Part shown: in pieces, positions 24,790 to 32,851 of the stretch
Position numbering within the stretch: the stretch's first letter is position 1
Layout: the number at the start of each line of letters is the position of its first letter
Assembly (NCBI RefSeq): GCF_002210435.1
Contig: NZ_MZMV01000033.1
Location: 1-64,000 of the forward strand
Source of the DNA: Micromonospora wenchangensis
GTDB lineage: Bacteria; Actinomycetota; Actinomycetes; Mycobacteriales; Micromonosporaceae
Reading direction: 5' to 3'
DNA length: 64,000 nucleotides
Translations under genes and position numbers: made by a program
The notes under the pieces: model-generated
The model's input: the letters and a program-made list of their open reading frames with translations, nothing else
Databases searched by the model: none
Told to the model about the DNA's origin: nothing

Positions 24790-25902
24790 ATGAGACATCG
24801 TATCGCGGTGGTGGGCGCCGGCCCCGGTGGCCTCACCCTCGCCCGGGTCCTGCACCACCTCGGCCATCCTGTCACCGTCCTGGAAGGCGATCGCGGGCCT
24901 GACTCCCGTCCCCCGGGAGGCACCCTCGACCTGCACGAGGGGCTGGGCCAACTGGCACTGGAGAAGGCGGGGCTACTGGCACGGTTCCGCGAACTGTCGC
25001 GTCCCGAGGGGCAGGCCATGCGCATCCTCGACCCGGCGGGGACCGTACTGCGGGACTGGCGACCCCGGCCGGACGAGCGGGCCAATCCGGAGATCGACCG
25101 TGGACAACTGCGTGACCTGCTGCTCGGCCCGCTCGACGTGCGGTGGGGCCGCGAGGTGACCCGGGTGGTGCCCGGGGACGACGCGCTCGTGCATTTCGCC
25201 GACGGCCGGCAGGAGCCGTTCGACCTCGTGGTCGGCGCGGACGGAGCGTGGTCGCGGGTGCGGCCCGCGGTGTCACCGGTGACCCCGCGGTACACCGGCG
25301 TCACCGCGGTCGAGACCTCCCTCGACGACGTCGACACCCGCCACCCGGACCTGGCCGAGCTGATCGGCGACGGCGCGGTCGCCGTGTACGGGGTGAACCG
25401 CGGGATCGTCGCCCAACGCAACAGCGGCGGCCACGTCAAGGTGTACGTACAGCTCCGCGCGCCGCTGGACTGGCACGCAGGGCTGGACCTGACCGACGTG
25501 GAGGCGGCGCGGTCGGCCCTGCTCGCCCTGTTCGACGGGTGGGCGCAGCCGGTGCGCGACCTGGTCGGCCGGGGCACCGCGTTCGTCCACCGCCCGATCC
25601 ACGTCCTTCCCGTGGCCCACAGCTGGACCCACGTGCGTGGGGTGACGCTGCTGGGTGACGCCGCGCACCTGATGCCGCCGTTGGGGGCGGGGGCGAACCT
25701 GGCGATGCTCGACGGTGCCGAGCTTGCGGAGTCCGTCGCCGCCGACCCGGACGACCTGGACGCGGTGGTGCGCGCCTGGGAGGAACGGATGTGGGCGCGG
25801 GCCGGCAGGTGGGCGGCGATCACCACGGCCGGCCTGGAACGCCTGGTCGGCCCGGACCCGGCCACGGCCCTCGCCCTCTTCGACGAGGTCCAGTCCTCCT
25901 GA
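24790..25902 (+). CDS. FAD-dependent monooxygenase (TetX/PHBH-like)
   Basis: A 370-residue class A flavin monooxygenase. The Rossmann motif IAVVGAGPGGLTLARVL is at the N-terminus, the DG motif region FDLVVGADGAWSRVRP in the middle, and the FAD-ribityl motif GVTLLGDAAHLMPPLGAGANLAMLDGAELA near residue 290. The pattern VLEGDRGPDSRPPGGTLDLHEGLGQLALEKAGL is that of the TetX-like group that hydroxylates tetracyclines or other aromatics. The ATG at 24790 is eight bases after a -10 box inside the TetR operator. The inducer and substrate are unknown; antibiotic modification is a possibility, not shown. Confidence 0.88.
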   Translation: MRHRIAVVGAGPGGLTLARVLHHLGHPVTVLEGDRGPDSRPPGGTLDLHEGLGQLALEKAGLLARFRELSRPEGQAMRILDPAGTVLRDWRPRPDERANPEIDRGQLRDLLLGPLDVRWGREVTRVVPGDDALVHFADGRQEPFDLVVGADGAWSRVRPAVSPVTPRYTGVTAVETSLDDVDTRHPDLAELIGDGAVAVYGVNRGIVAQRNSGGHVKVYVQLRAPLDWHAGLDLTDVEAARSALLALFDGWAQPVRDLVGRGTAFVHRPIHVLPVAHSWTHVRGVTLLGDAAHLMPPLGAGANLAMLDGAELAESVAADPDDLDAVVRAWEERMWARAGRWAAITTAGLERLVGPDPATALALFDEVQSS

Positions 25903-25981
25903 CCGCCGTGCGCCGAACCCGCCCCGGCCGGTGCGGTAAACGTCTGGCGGCACGCGCCGACCGGCTGGCAGGGTGACCGGC

Positions 25982-26086
25982 ATGACGGCACCGGCGCTCG
26001 CCGACGAGGCACGCCGCTACCCGGAGCGCGCGGGCGAGGCCCTGCTGGCCCGTGACCAGGGGGTCTACTGGCGTACCGGGCCGTGA
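25982..26086 (+). CDS. Possible 34-residue small protein or gene remnant
   Basis: A short frame starts at ATG 25982, a few bases after GGCAGGGTGACC, and ends at TGA 26084-26086. It encodes TAPALADEARRYPERAGEALLARD and a short tail ending WRTGP. It has normal amino-acid composition but no recognisable family, and could be the stump of a longer gene. The surrounding 312-bp gap otherwise holds only the hsp20 control region. Confidence 0.2.
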   Translation: MTAPALADEARRYPERAGEALLARDQGVYWRTGP

Positions 26087-26109
26087 GCGACGGCGGGGGC
26101 ACGGGTGGG

Positions 26110-26138
26110 TTGACGGGCGCGCCGGGACGAGGTAAATA
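26110..26138 (+). promoter_or_regulatory. Promoter of hsp20
   Basis: TTGACG (26110-26115) and TAAATA (26133-26138) are 17 bp apart. The start site would be about 26145, just before the HAIR element. Confidence 0.5.
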
Positions 26139-26150
26139 CTGAAGTACAGG

Positions 26151-26169
26151 TTGAGTCGCCCCGACTCAA
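26151..26169. promoter_or_regulatory. HAIR element (HspR operator)
   Basis: TTGAGT-N7-ACTCAA matches the core of the HspR-associated inverted repeat CTTGAGT-N7-ACTCAAG known in Streptomyces and mycobacteria. It lies immediately downstream of the predicted start site and 46 bp before the hsp20 ATG. The arms are in fact complementary over 9 bp. Confidence 0.8.
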
Positions 26170-26214
26170 CTCGACTGGAAACCTTCGGCCCGAGGAAACC
26201 GAGGAGGCACGACA

Positions 26215-26637
26215 ATGCTGATGCGTACCGACCCCTTCCGTGAGATCGACCGGCTCGCCGAGCAGCTCTTCGGCACCACCAGCCGCCCCGCGGTGATGCA
26301 CCTGGACGCCTGGCGCGACGGCGACCACTTCCACGCCGCGTTCGACCTGCCCGGGGTGGACCCCGACAGCATCGACTGCACGGTGGAACGCAACGTGCTG
26401 ACCGTCCGCGCGCAGCGCCGCCGTCCCACCTCCGACACCGTCGAACTGGTCGCCGCCGAGCGGCCGATGGGCAGCTTCTCCCGCCAGCTGTTCCTCGGCG
26501 ACACCCTCGACACCGACCGGCTGGAGGCCGCCTACGAGCACGGGGTGCTGACGCTGCGCATCCCGATCGCCGAGCGGGCCAAGCCGCGTCGGGTCCCGGT
26601 CACCGCCGGTAACGGACGCCGGCAGATCACCGCCTGA
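26215..26637 (+). CDS. Hsp20/alpha-crystallin small heat-shock protein
   Basis: A 140-residue chaperone. DPFREIDRLAEQLFGT is the usual start; the alpha-crystallin domain runs from about residue 28 to 125 with DGDHFHAAFDLPGVDPDSIDCTVERNVLTVRAQRR, the FSRQLFLGDTLD strand and the signature AAYEHGVLTLRIPIAERAKPR. It would hold unfolding proteins for refolding by Hsp70. GAGGAGG is placed seven bases before the ATG. The HAIR element upstream shows that it belongs to the HspR heat-shock regulon. A strong hairpin follows. Confidence 0.93.
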   Translation: MLMRTDPFREIDRLAEQLFGTTSRPAVMHLDAWRDGDHFHAAFDLPGVDPDSIDCTVERNVLTVRAQRRRPTSDTVELVAAERPMGSFSRQLFLGDTLDTDRLEAAYEHGVLTLRIPIAERAKPRRVPVTAGNGRRQITA

Positions 26638-26649
26638 CCGCCACGCCCA

Positions 26650-26676
26650 CGGTGGGGGCCGCACCGGCCCCCACCG
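26650..26676 (+). terminator. Terminator after hsp20
   Basis: An 11-bp perfect stem (26650-26660 with 26666-26676) encloses a 5-base loop, 13 bp after the stop codon. No U-tract. Confidence 0.65.
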
Positions 26677-26764
26677 GGCCGAACACCGTCGCGCCCGGGC
26701 GTCGGGCAATCCGCTCGGGCGCGCCTCACCGTGATTACCGACCGGGGCTGAGAGTCTTTCTCGC

Positions 26765-27763
26765 ATGCTGCGTCCCGACGGCCCCGTCCTGCCCCGCACC
26801 CCGACCCGCCCGGCGTTGACCGGCACACCGGTCGACTTCACCGAGGCGTGGCTGCGCAACCGTCGACTGTCCGCACACACCCGCGACGCCTACCGCCGCG
26901 ACATCGCCGGCTGGCTCACCTGGTGCGCCGGCGTCGACCTGGACCCGTTGCGGGCCACCTTCCTCGACGTCAACGCCTACGCCCGGCAACTGGAGGCCAC
27001 CCCGGCGGCGCGCAGCGGCCGGCCGCTGACCCCCGCCACCGTCGCCCGGAAACTGTCCGCCCTGTCCAGCTGGTACGAGTTCCTCCTCAAGCTGCGGGCG
27101 GTGGACACCAACCCGGTCTCCGGGGCCGACCGGCCACGCATCGACCGGGACCATTCGGCCACCGTCGGCCTCACCCCGCAGGAGGTCGACGCGCTGCTCG
27201 CCGCCGCCGACGCCGACACCGGACCGACGGCCGCCCGCAACCGGGCCGCCGTCGCCCTGCTGGCCGACCTCGGCCTGCGGGTCGGCGAACTGGTCTCCCT
27301 CGACCTGGCCGACCTCGGCGCGGAACGCGGACACCGCAGCGTCCGGTTCGTCGGCAAGGGCGGCAAGTCCCGCCGCCGGGCGCTCACCCCGGGCACCGCG
27401 TACGCCCTCGACGCCTACCTGACCGAACGGGCGGCGACGGCCGGGGTGTCCGTGGCGGAGTTGACCGGCCCGCTGTTGGCCACCACCACCGGCGGCCGAC
27501 TCGACCGGCACTCGGTGTTCCGGCTGGTGCGCCGGCTGGCCGCCACGGCGGGCATCGCCGCGGCGGCGAAACTGTCCCCGCACTCGCTGCGGCACGCCTT
27601 CGCCACCACCGCCCGCGAGGAGGGGGTGCCGTTGGAGGACGTGCAGGACGCGATGGGGCACGCCGACCCGCGGACCACCCGCCGCTACGACCGGGACCGG
27701 CACAACCTCGACCGGGACCCGGCGTACGTCATCTGGGCGGCGCGGGCCCGGCGGCGCGGCTGA
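26765..27763 (+). CDS. XerC/D-like tyrosine recombinase
   Basis: A 332-residue integrase-family protein. The N-terminal SAM-like core-binding domain is at about 22-115 (FTEAWLRNRRLSAHTRDAYRRDIAGWLTW), and the catalytic domain follows with the arginine in LADLGLRVGELVSL, the lysine region GKGGKSRRRAL, HSLRHAFATT (HxxR), GHADPRTTRRYDRDR (histidine and the tyrosine nucleophile). The complete active site suggests a working enzyme. No attachment sites or other phage genes lie around it, so it may be a resident recombinase or a lone mobile-element relic. It is a single gene between hsp20 and a TetR gene. Confidence 0.88.
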   Translation: MLRPDGPVLPRTPTRPALTGTPVDFTEAWLRNRRLSAHTRDAYRRDIAGWLTWCAGVDLDPLRATFLDVNAYARQLEATPAARSGRPLTPATVARKLSALSSWYEFLLKLRAVDTNPVSGADRPRIDRDHSATVGLTPQEVDALLAAADADTGPTAARNRAAVALLADLGLRVGELVSLDLADLGAERGHRSVRFVGKGGKSRRRALTPGTAYALDAYLTERAATAGVSVAELTGPLLATTTGGRLDRHSVFRLVRRLAATAGIAAAAKLSPHSLRHAFATTAREEGVPLEDVQDAMGHADPRTTRRYDRDRHNLDRDPAYVIWAARARRRG

Positions 27764-27778
27764 GGAAAACCGGTTGAC

Positions 27779-27796
27779 GGAGTGAGCGCTCACTCC
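27779..27796. promoter_or_regulatory. Perfect 18-bp operator upstream of tetR (27810)
   Basis: GGAGTGAGCGCTCACTCC is fully palindromic. It directly follows and overlaps a TTGACG -35-like box (27774-27779) and ends 13 bp before the start codon, so the TetR protein very likely represses its own gene. Confidence 0.7.
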
Positions 27797-27809
27797 CGAG
27801 GGTGGTGCC

Positions 27810-28397
27810 ATGACGGCACCCGGGGGACGCCGACGACGCGCGCCGGCCATGACCGCCGACCGCCGTCGCGCCATGATCGTGCAGACCGCCCTGCCCCTGC
27901 TGACCCGCCGGGGCACCACCCTCACCACGGCCGAGGTGGCACGCGCCGCCGGGATCGGCGAGGCGACCGTGTTCCGCGCCTTCGCCGACAAGCAGGCGCT
28001 GCTCGACGCCTGCGTGGCCGAGGTGCTGCGCCCCGACCCGCTGCTCGACCGGTTGACCCGCATCGACAGGTGCCAGCCCCTCACCGACCGGCTCGCCGAG
28101 GCCGCCACGGCGGTCCACACCCACCTGGCCCGGTTGGGCGCGGTGCTCGGCGCCCTGCACGCCGCCGGCCGGGCCCGCCCCGACCCGCCACCGGCCCGCG
28201 CGGCGGCGACGGCGGTCCGCTCGGCGGTCGCCGCCCTGTTCACCCCCGACGCCGACCGGCTACGGCTGCCGCCCGACCAGCTCGCCGACCTGTTCCTCGG
28301 CCTGCTGTCCCCGCCGGGTCCGCTGGCCACCACGACGCCGTCCACCACCGAACTGGTCGACCTGTTCCTGCATGGCGTGCTGACCCGGGTCAGGTGA
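27810..28397 (+). CDS. TetR-family transcriptional regulator
   Basis: A 195-residue TetR protein with the helix-turn-helix at about 19-65 (RAMIVQTALPLLTRRGTTLTTAEVARAAGIGEATVFRAFADKQALLDACVAEVL) and a short C-terminal ligand domain. ATG 27810 is used; a second ATG at residue 14 is also possible. Regulators of this type with such operators normally sit in front of an efflux transporter, but here the next gene is a convergent acyl-CoA dehydrogenase whose stop region overlaps by eight bases. The regulated partner is therefore either itself only or located elsewhere. Confidence 0.88.
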   Translation: MTAPGGRRRRAPAMTADRRRAMIVQTALPLLTRRGTTLTTAEVARAAGIGEATVFRAFADKQALLDACVAEVLRPDPLLDRLTRIDRCQPLTDRLAEAATAVHTHLARLGAVLGALHAAGRARPDPPPARAAATAVRSAVAALFTPDADRLRLPPDQLADLFLGLLSPPGPLATTTPSTTELVDLFLHGVLTRVR

Positions 28398-30096
28398 GCA
28401 GGTCGAGGTGGTGGTGGGCGTCGGCGCAGACGTCCTCGTGCCGCAGCCACCGCCGCGCCCACAACCGGGCGGCCACCTCGGCCTGCCCGTCACCCCACGC
28501 GGCGTGCTCCACCAGCAGCGCCGCCGCCAACGCGTGCGCCATCCGCAGGGCCAGGCCACGCGCGCCGGCCAGGACCGTCGCCGACGTCGGGTCGGCGGTG
28601 ACCTCACCGAGGGTGGCCCGCAGTTCTGCGGCCACCGTGGCGAGGGTGTCGGCCAGGGTAGGGGACAACGGGCGGGCAACGTCGGCGGCGGCGGTGAGCC
28701 GCGCCAGCAGCGGGCCGGCCGCGTCCTCCCGGGTGACCGCGCGCAGCACGTCCACCGCCAGCACGTTGGTGGTGCCCTCCCAGATCGGCAGGACCTGCGC
28801 GTCACGCAGCAGCCGGGGCACGCCGGTGTCCTCGACGTAGCCGGCCCCACCGAACGCCTCCACGTACTCGGCGGCGGACGACACCGCCAGCCGGCCGGTG
28901 GCCAGCTTCGCCAGCGGCGCGACCACCCGCAGCTCCGCGGCGGCCTGCGGGTCGCCGCCGACCTCGACCCGGCCGAGCAACGCGAACGCGTGCCCGGCCA
29001 GCGCGAACGCGCCCGCCGCGTCGACCGCCAACGCGCCGAGGGTGGCCCGGTGCAGCGGATTGTCGGCCAGCAACCCACCGGCCACCCGCCGGGTGCGCGC
29101 GTACGCCAGCGCGTAGGACAGGCCCCGGCGCATCCCCGACGCGGCGGCCGACGCGTTGTGCACCCGGGTCACCACCACCAGGGTCATCGCCCGCACCAGC
29201 CCCGGCACCGCCGGGTCACCCAACGGCAGCGCGTACGCGTCCCGCAACCCGATCTCGGCGGTCGGCAACGCCCGGGTGCCCAGCTTGTCCTTGAGCCGCC
29301 GCACCACCACCCCGGGGGCGGGGCCGTCCGGCGCGGCGGTGGCACCGGCCAACGGCGAGTCGGCCGCGTAGCGGGGCACCAGGAACGGGGCGAGGACCCG
29401 GCTGCCCCGCCCGGCACCCTCCGGCCGTGCCAACGCCACCGCCATCGCCGCGTCGGCGGCCGAGCAGAACCACTTCTCCCCGGTCAACCGCCACGACCCG
29501 TCGGCGGCGGGCCGGCCGAGGGTGCCGGTGCCGGACAGGTCGGAGCCGCCCTGCGACTCGGTCATCCACTGCCCGCTGACGATCGCCGTGTCCGGGTCGG
29601 TGGCGACCAGCCGGGGCAGCCACGCATCCCGGACCTGCGCGTCGACGTCGGGGCTGCTCAGCAGGGCGGCGGCCCCGTCGGCCATCGCCACCGGGCAGGA
29701 GAACGTCGCCGACTCCGGCCCGTACAGGTGCAGCAGGGCGTGCTGGACGACGCGGGCGGCGGCCCCCCACGTGCCGCGCGCCGAATCCAGGTAGGGCAGG
29801 GCGACCACGGCGTGCCGGGCGGCGGCGGCCCGCTGCGCCTGCCAGCCGGCGCTGGTGGCGATCCGGTCGACGCGCGCCCCCCACGGGTCGTAGCGGACCA
29901 GCGTCGGCGGGTGGGCCTCGGCGTCGGCGTGCGCGGCGCGCAGCGGCCCGGCGACGTCGGCGGCCAGCGCGGTCAGCCGGTCCCGGGCGGCGGTGTGCCC
30001 GTCCGCGCCGAGCTGCCGGGTCAGCCACGACCGCAGCAGCCGGTCACCGGCGTACGGGTCGTCGATGTCCGGCACCGGCTGCACGTAGCGGCTCAT
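28390..30096 (-). CDS. Acyl-CoA dehydrogenase family protein (AidB-like)
   Basis: A 568-residue flavoprotein, longer than short-chain acyl-CoA dehydrogenases and with the AidB-like layout. Visible are GQWMTESQGGSDLSGTGT (FAD/substrate loop), WRLTGEKWFCSAADAAMAVALARPEGA, the helical domain with RTRRVAGGLLADNPLHR, and EAFGGAGYVEDTGVPRLLRDAQVLPIWEGTTNVLAVDVLRAV near the C-terminus. AidB relatives are linked to alkylation response and DNA binding; an ordinary acyl-CoA oxidation role is also possible. ATG 30096 is preferred because AAGGAG lies about six bases upstream. Confidence 0.87.
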   Translation of the reverse strand: MSRYVQPVPDIDDPYAGDRLLRSWLTRQLGADGHTAARDRLTALAADVAGPLRAAHADAEAHPPTLVRYDPWGARVDRIATSAGWQAQRAAAARHAVVALPYLDSARGTWGAAARVVQHALLHLYGPESATFSCPVAMADGAAALLSSPDVDAQVRDAWLPRLVATDPDTAIVSGQWMTESQGGSDLSGTGTLGRPAADGSWRLTGEKWFCSAADAAMAVALARPEGAGRGSRVLAPFLVPRYAADSPLAGATAAPDGPAPGVVVRRLKDKLGTRALPTAEIGLRDAYALPLGDPAVPGLVRAMTLVVVTRVHNASAAASGMRRGLSYALAYARTRRVAGGLLADNPLHRATLGALAVDAAGAFALAGHAFALLGRVEVGGDPQAAAELRVVAPLAKLATGRLAVSSAAEYVEAFGGAGYVEDTGVPRLLRDAQVLPIWEGTTNVLAVDVLRAVTREDAAGPLLARLTAAADVARPLSPTLADTLATVAAELRATLGEVTADPTSATVLAGARGLALRMAHALAAALLVEHAAWGDGQAEVAARLWARRWLRHEDVCADAHHHLDLLT

Positions 30097-30193
30097 CCGT
30101 CGCTCCTTCACCAGGGGTGTGCGCCGACGGTAGACGATCGCCCCGGCCGCGCGACAGGGGGCGAACCGCCTGCGCGGGCCCGGCCCGCCCGCC

Positions 30194-30199
30194 TACCGT
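30194..30199 (+). promoter_or_regulatory. -10 box TACCGT before the 30208 gene
   Basis: TACCGT lies eight bases before the ATG at 30208, giving a leader of at most two bases. Confidence 0.35.
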
Positions 30200-30207
30200 C
30201 GCAGGTG

Positions 30208-30666
30208 ATGAGCGTGCAGCAGGCGTGGACCCGACCAACGCGGCGGCGTCGCCCGGTGCGCACCGGCCTGTTCCTGGGTGGTCTCGCCGTCGGCCTGTGC
30301 CTGGTCGGGGTGGCCGGGCTGGGGCTGTGGAACGTGCAGGTGGTGGCGGGCGCCACCGGCCCGGTGCGGGAGACCGCCGACGGGTTCCTCCGGGAGTTGT
30401 CCGCCGGTGAGGTGGAGCAGGCGTACCAGCGGTTGTGCGCGCCGACCCGCGGCCGGTGGAGCGAGGTCGGGTTCGCCGGCTGGGTCCGCACCCCGCCGGT
30501 GGTCACCGGCTACGAGATCCTCGACGTGTCGGTCCGCACCAAGGGGGGCCGGCCGGCCGGGGAGGTGGCGGTGCGGGTCACCCGCGACGGTGGGGCCGCC
30601 GAGCAGCGCCGGCTGCCGGTGGTGAAGGAGGACGGGAAGTGGCGGATCTGCGGCGACCCGTACTGA
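30208..30666 (+). CDS. Membrane-anchored DUF4878-like protein
   Basis: A 152-residue protein with a basic N-terminus (PTRRRRPVRTG), one transmembrane helix at about 19-45 (LFLGGLAVGLCLVGVAGLGLW) and an extracellular NTF2/lumazine-binding-like domain. ATGPVRETADGFLRELSAGEVEQAYQRLCAPTRGRW and a C-terminal VVKEDGKWRICG are typical of DUF4878 proteins, whose role is unknown. It is convergent with tdk, the stops being 13 bp apart. The start appears leaderless. Confidence 0.75.
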   Translation: MSVQQAWTRPTRRRRPVRTGLFLGGLAVGLCLVGVAGLGLWNVQVVAGATGPVRETADGFLRELSAGEVEQAYQRLCAPTRGRWSEVGFAGWVRTPPVVTGYEILDVSVRTKGGRPAGEVAVRVTRDGGAAEQRRLPVVKEDGKWRICGDPY

Positions 30667-30679
30667 CCCGCCGGCCCGG

Positions 30680-31396
30680 TCAGGCGCGCGGACCCAGGTC
30701 GCCGGAGCGGTAGTGCCGCCGGCACAGCACCTGGTAGCGCACGTCGGCGGTGTCGACGGTGTCCCCGATGACGACCTGCGCGCCCTCGCGGACCACCCGC
30801 CCGTCCACGACGCGGGCGTTGAGCAGCCCCTCCCGCCCGCACCAGCACAGCACCTCCACCTGGATGCGGGCCACCTCGTCGGCCAGCTCGAACAGCCGCC
30901 GGGCGGCCGGGAACAGGCAGGACCGGAAGTCGGTGGCGAGTCCGAAGGCGTACACGTCGACGTCGTAGCCGTCGACCAGTTCGGCCATCTGCTCGACGTG
31001 CGCCACGTCGTAGAACGACGCCTCGTCGCAGATCAGGTAGTCGATGCGGACCCCCTCGGCCCAGGTGTCGCGGACCAGGGCCCGCAGGTCCAGCTCGTCG
31101 GTCACCTCCACCGCCGTGTGGGCCAGCCCGATGCGGGTGGTGACCCGCGGCCCCAACGACCTGTCGATGCGGGTGGTGACCAGCCCCCGACGGCCCTGCC
31201 GGGCGTGGTTGTAGTTCATCTGCAACGCCATCGTCGACTTGCCGCAGTCCATCGGACCCCAGAAGAACTTCAACGCGGCGGCGTGCAACGGGCGGCCGTC
31301 GACGCCCCGCGCGGCGGCGCAGCCGGTCCCCCCGTCGTCGGGGCCGGGCAGGGGACGGGCCAGGCAGGTGGGGGTGGCAGCGGCGTCGTCGGTCAC
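30680..31396 (-). CDS. tdk: Thymidine kinase
   Basis: A 238-residue type II thymidine kinase, which phosphorylates thymidine with ATP in nucleotide salvage. The P-loop is FFWGPMDCGKSTMAL, the Walker B region DYLICDEASFYDVAHVEQMAELVD, and the lasso/zinc region contains VEVLCWCGREG and YQVLCRRHY. The P-loop has D-C where most enzymes have S-G before the lysine. The chain has an extra 40 residues at the N-terminus; GTG 31396 is supported by TAGGCT eight bases upstream (leaderless), and no later start codon precedes LKFFWGP. Confidence 0.92.
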   Translation of the reverse strand: MTDDAAATPTCLARPLPGPDDGGTGCAAARGVDGRPLHAAALKFFWGPMDCGKSTMALQMNYNHARQGRRGLVTTRIDRSLGPRVTTRIGLAHTAVEVTDELDLRALVRDTWAEGVRIDYLICDEASFYDVAHVEQMAELVDGYDVDVYAFGLATDFRSCLFPAARRLFELADEVARIQVEVLCWCGREGLLNARVVDGRVVREGAQVVIGDTVDTADVRYQVLCRRHYRSGDLGPRA

Positions 31397-31404
31397 GTCG
31401 GGGC

Positions 31405-31410
31405 AGCCTA
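31405..31410 (-). promoter_or_regulatory. -10 box TAGGCT of tdk
   Basis: TAGGCT on the minus strand is followed by eight bases and the GTG start of tdk at 31396. It supports this long N-terminal form of the protein. Confidence 0.4.
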
Positions 31411-31441
31411 GCCCATCGGTGCGGGTGGATCGGGCCGATGG

Positions 31442-32836
31442 TCAGAGCACCCGGGGCGGGGTGTTGCCGGCGGCGACGATGGCCCGGCGGATCGGCACCG
31501 CGGCCAGCAACGCGAACCCCACCACAAAGAAGATCAGCAGGGAGACCAGACCAACCCGGTAGGAGGAGGTGAGCTGGAAGACCAGGCCGAACGCCAGCGG
31601 GCCGAGCCAACTGGTGCCCTTGTCGCTGATCTCGTAGAACCCGTAGTACTCGCCCTCCTTGCCGGCGGGGATGAGCTGGCTGAACAGCGACCGGCTCAAC
31701 GCCTGGCTGCCGCCGAGGACCAGACCGATCGCCCCACCGAGGATCATGAACGGCAGCGGGGCCTCGGCGGGCAACCGGAACGCCCCGATGATCACCCCGG
31801 TCCACAGCACCAGCGACAGCAGCACCGTCTTCCACGCGCCGATGCGCCGGGCCAACGCCCCCAACGCCAACGCCCCGCCGAAGGCTAGGAACTGCACCAG
31901 CAGGATCGTCACGATCAGCGTGCTCTGCCCCAGCCGCAGCTCCTCGGTGCCGTACTGGCTGGCCAGGGTGATCACCGTCTGGATGCCGTCGTTGTAGACC
32001 AGGAACGCCAGCAGGAAGAACAGCGTCAACGGGTACGCCTTGATCTCCCGCAGGGTCCGGCCGAGCTGCCGGAACCCGTCGGTTACCACGTTGCGGCCCG
32101 CCCCGCGCAACGCCTCGGTGGTGGGGTGCTCCCGTAGCCACCGCAGCGGCACCAGGGTGAACACCGCCCACCACACCCCGGCCGACACGATCGACCAGCG
32201 GGCCAGGTCCAGGGTGCGCTGCGGGTTGTCGTCCTCGCTGAGCAGGGTCACCGCCACCAGGTTCAACGCCAGCAGCAGGCCACCGCCGAGGTAGCCGATG
32301 GCCCAGCCGCGACTGGACACCGCGTCGCGTTCGTCCGGGCCGGCCAGCTGCGGCAGGAACGAGTTGTACACCACCACCGCCGCGCCGAAGGCGATGTTGG
32401 CGACCAGGAACAACGCCCCGCCGAGCAGGTACCGGTCGCCGGTCACCAGCGCCATCGCGATGGTCGCCCCGGCGCCGGTGAACGCCGCCCCGGCCAGCAG
32501 CCGCTTCTTGTGCACCGTCCGGTCGGCGATCGCCCCGACCACCGGCAGCACGAACACGGTCAACAGCACCGACAGCGAGATCAGGTACGGGTAGTAGGAG
32601 CCGGCGGCGACCCGGACGCCCAGCGGGTGCACGTACCCGTCGCAGGTGTCCGCGCCCAACTCGCAGCCGGCGGCCAGTTCGGTGACGGTGGTGAGGAACG
32701 GGCCGAGGAACACCGTGATGACCGTGGTCTGGAAGGCCGAGTTGGCCCAGTCGTACAGGTACCAGCCGCGCCGCTCCCGGCGCAGGCCCGCCGGGGTGTC
32801 GACGGTGGTGGGGGTGGTGGTGACCGGGTCGGCCAT
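31442..32836 (-). CDS. UMF1-family MFS transporter (Atg22-like)
   Basis: A 464-residue transporter with twelve predicted membrane helices. The start RRGWYLYDWANSAFQTTVITVFLGPF is the signature of the UMF1/Atg22 family, whose eukaryotic members export amino acids from vacuoles; bacterial substrates are unknown. Further support: VVGAIADRTVHKKRLL after helix 2/3 and FLPQLAGPDERDAVSSRGWAIGYLGGGLLLALNL in the middle. It follows the GDPD gene by 15 bp on the same strand and may be co-transcribed. Confidence 0.88.
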   Translation of the reverse strand: MADPVTTTPTTVDTPAGLRRERRGWYLYDWANSAFQTTVITVFLGPFLTTVTELAAGCELGADTCDGYVHPLGVRVAAGSYYPYLISLSVLLTVFVLPVVGAIADRTVHKKRLLAGAAFTGAGATIAMALVTGDRYLLGGALFLVANIAFGAAVVVYNSFLPQLAGPDERDAVSSRGWAIGYLGGGLLLALNLVAVTLLSEDDNPQRTLDLARWSIVSAGVWWAVFTLVPLRWLREHPTTEALRGAGRNVVTDGFRQLGRTLREIKAYPLTLFFLLAFLVYNDGIQTVITLASQYGTEELRLGQSTLIVTILLVQFLAFGGALALGALARRIGAWKTVLLSLVLWTGVIIGAFRLPAEAPLPFMILGGAIGLVLGGSQALSRSLFSQLIPAGKEGEYYGFYEISDKGTSWLGPLAFGLVFQLTSSYRVGLVSLLIFFVVGFALLAAVPIRRAIVAAGNTPPRVL

Positions 32837-32851
32837 CGGGGTCCTCGGGGC

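Noticed and set aside
26735..28462. Minus-strand frame of 575 codons
   Set aside because: Antisense to the tyrosine recombinase and TetR genes, both well supported.
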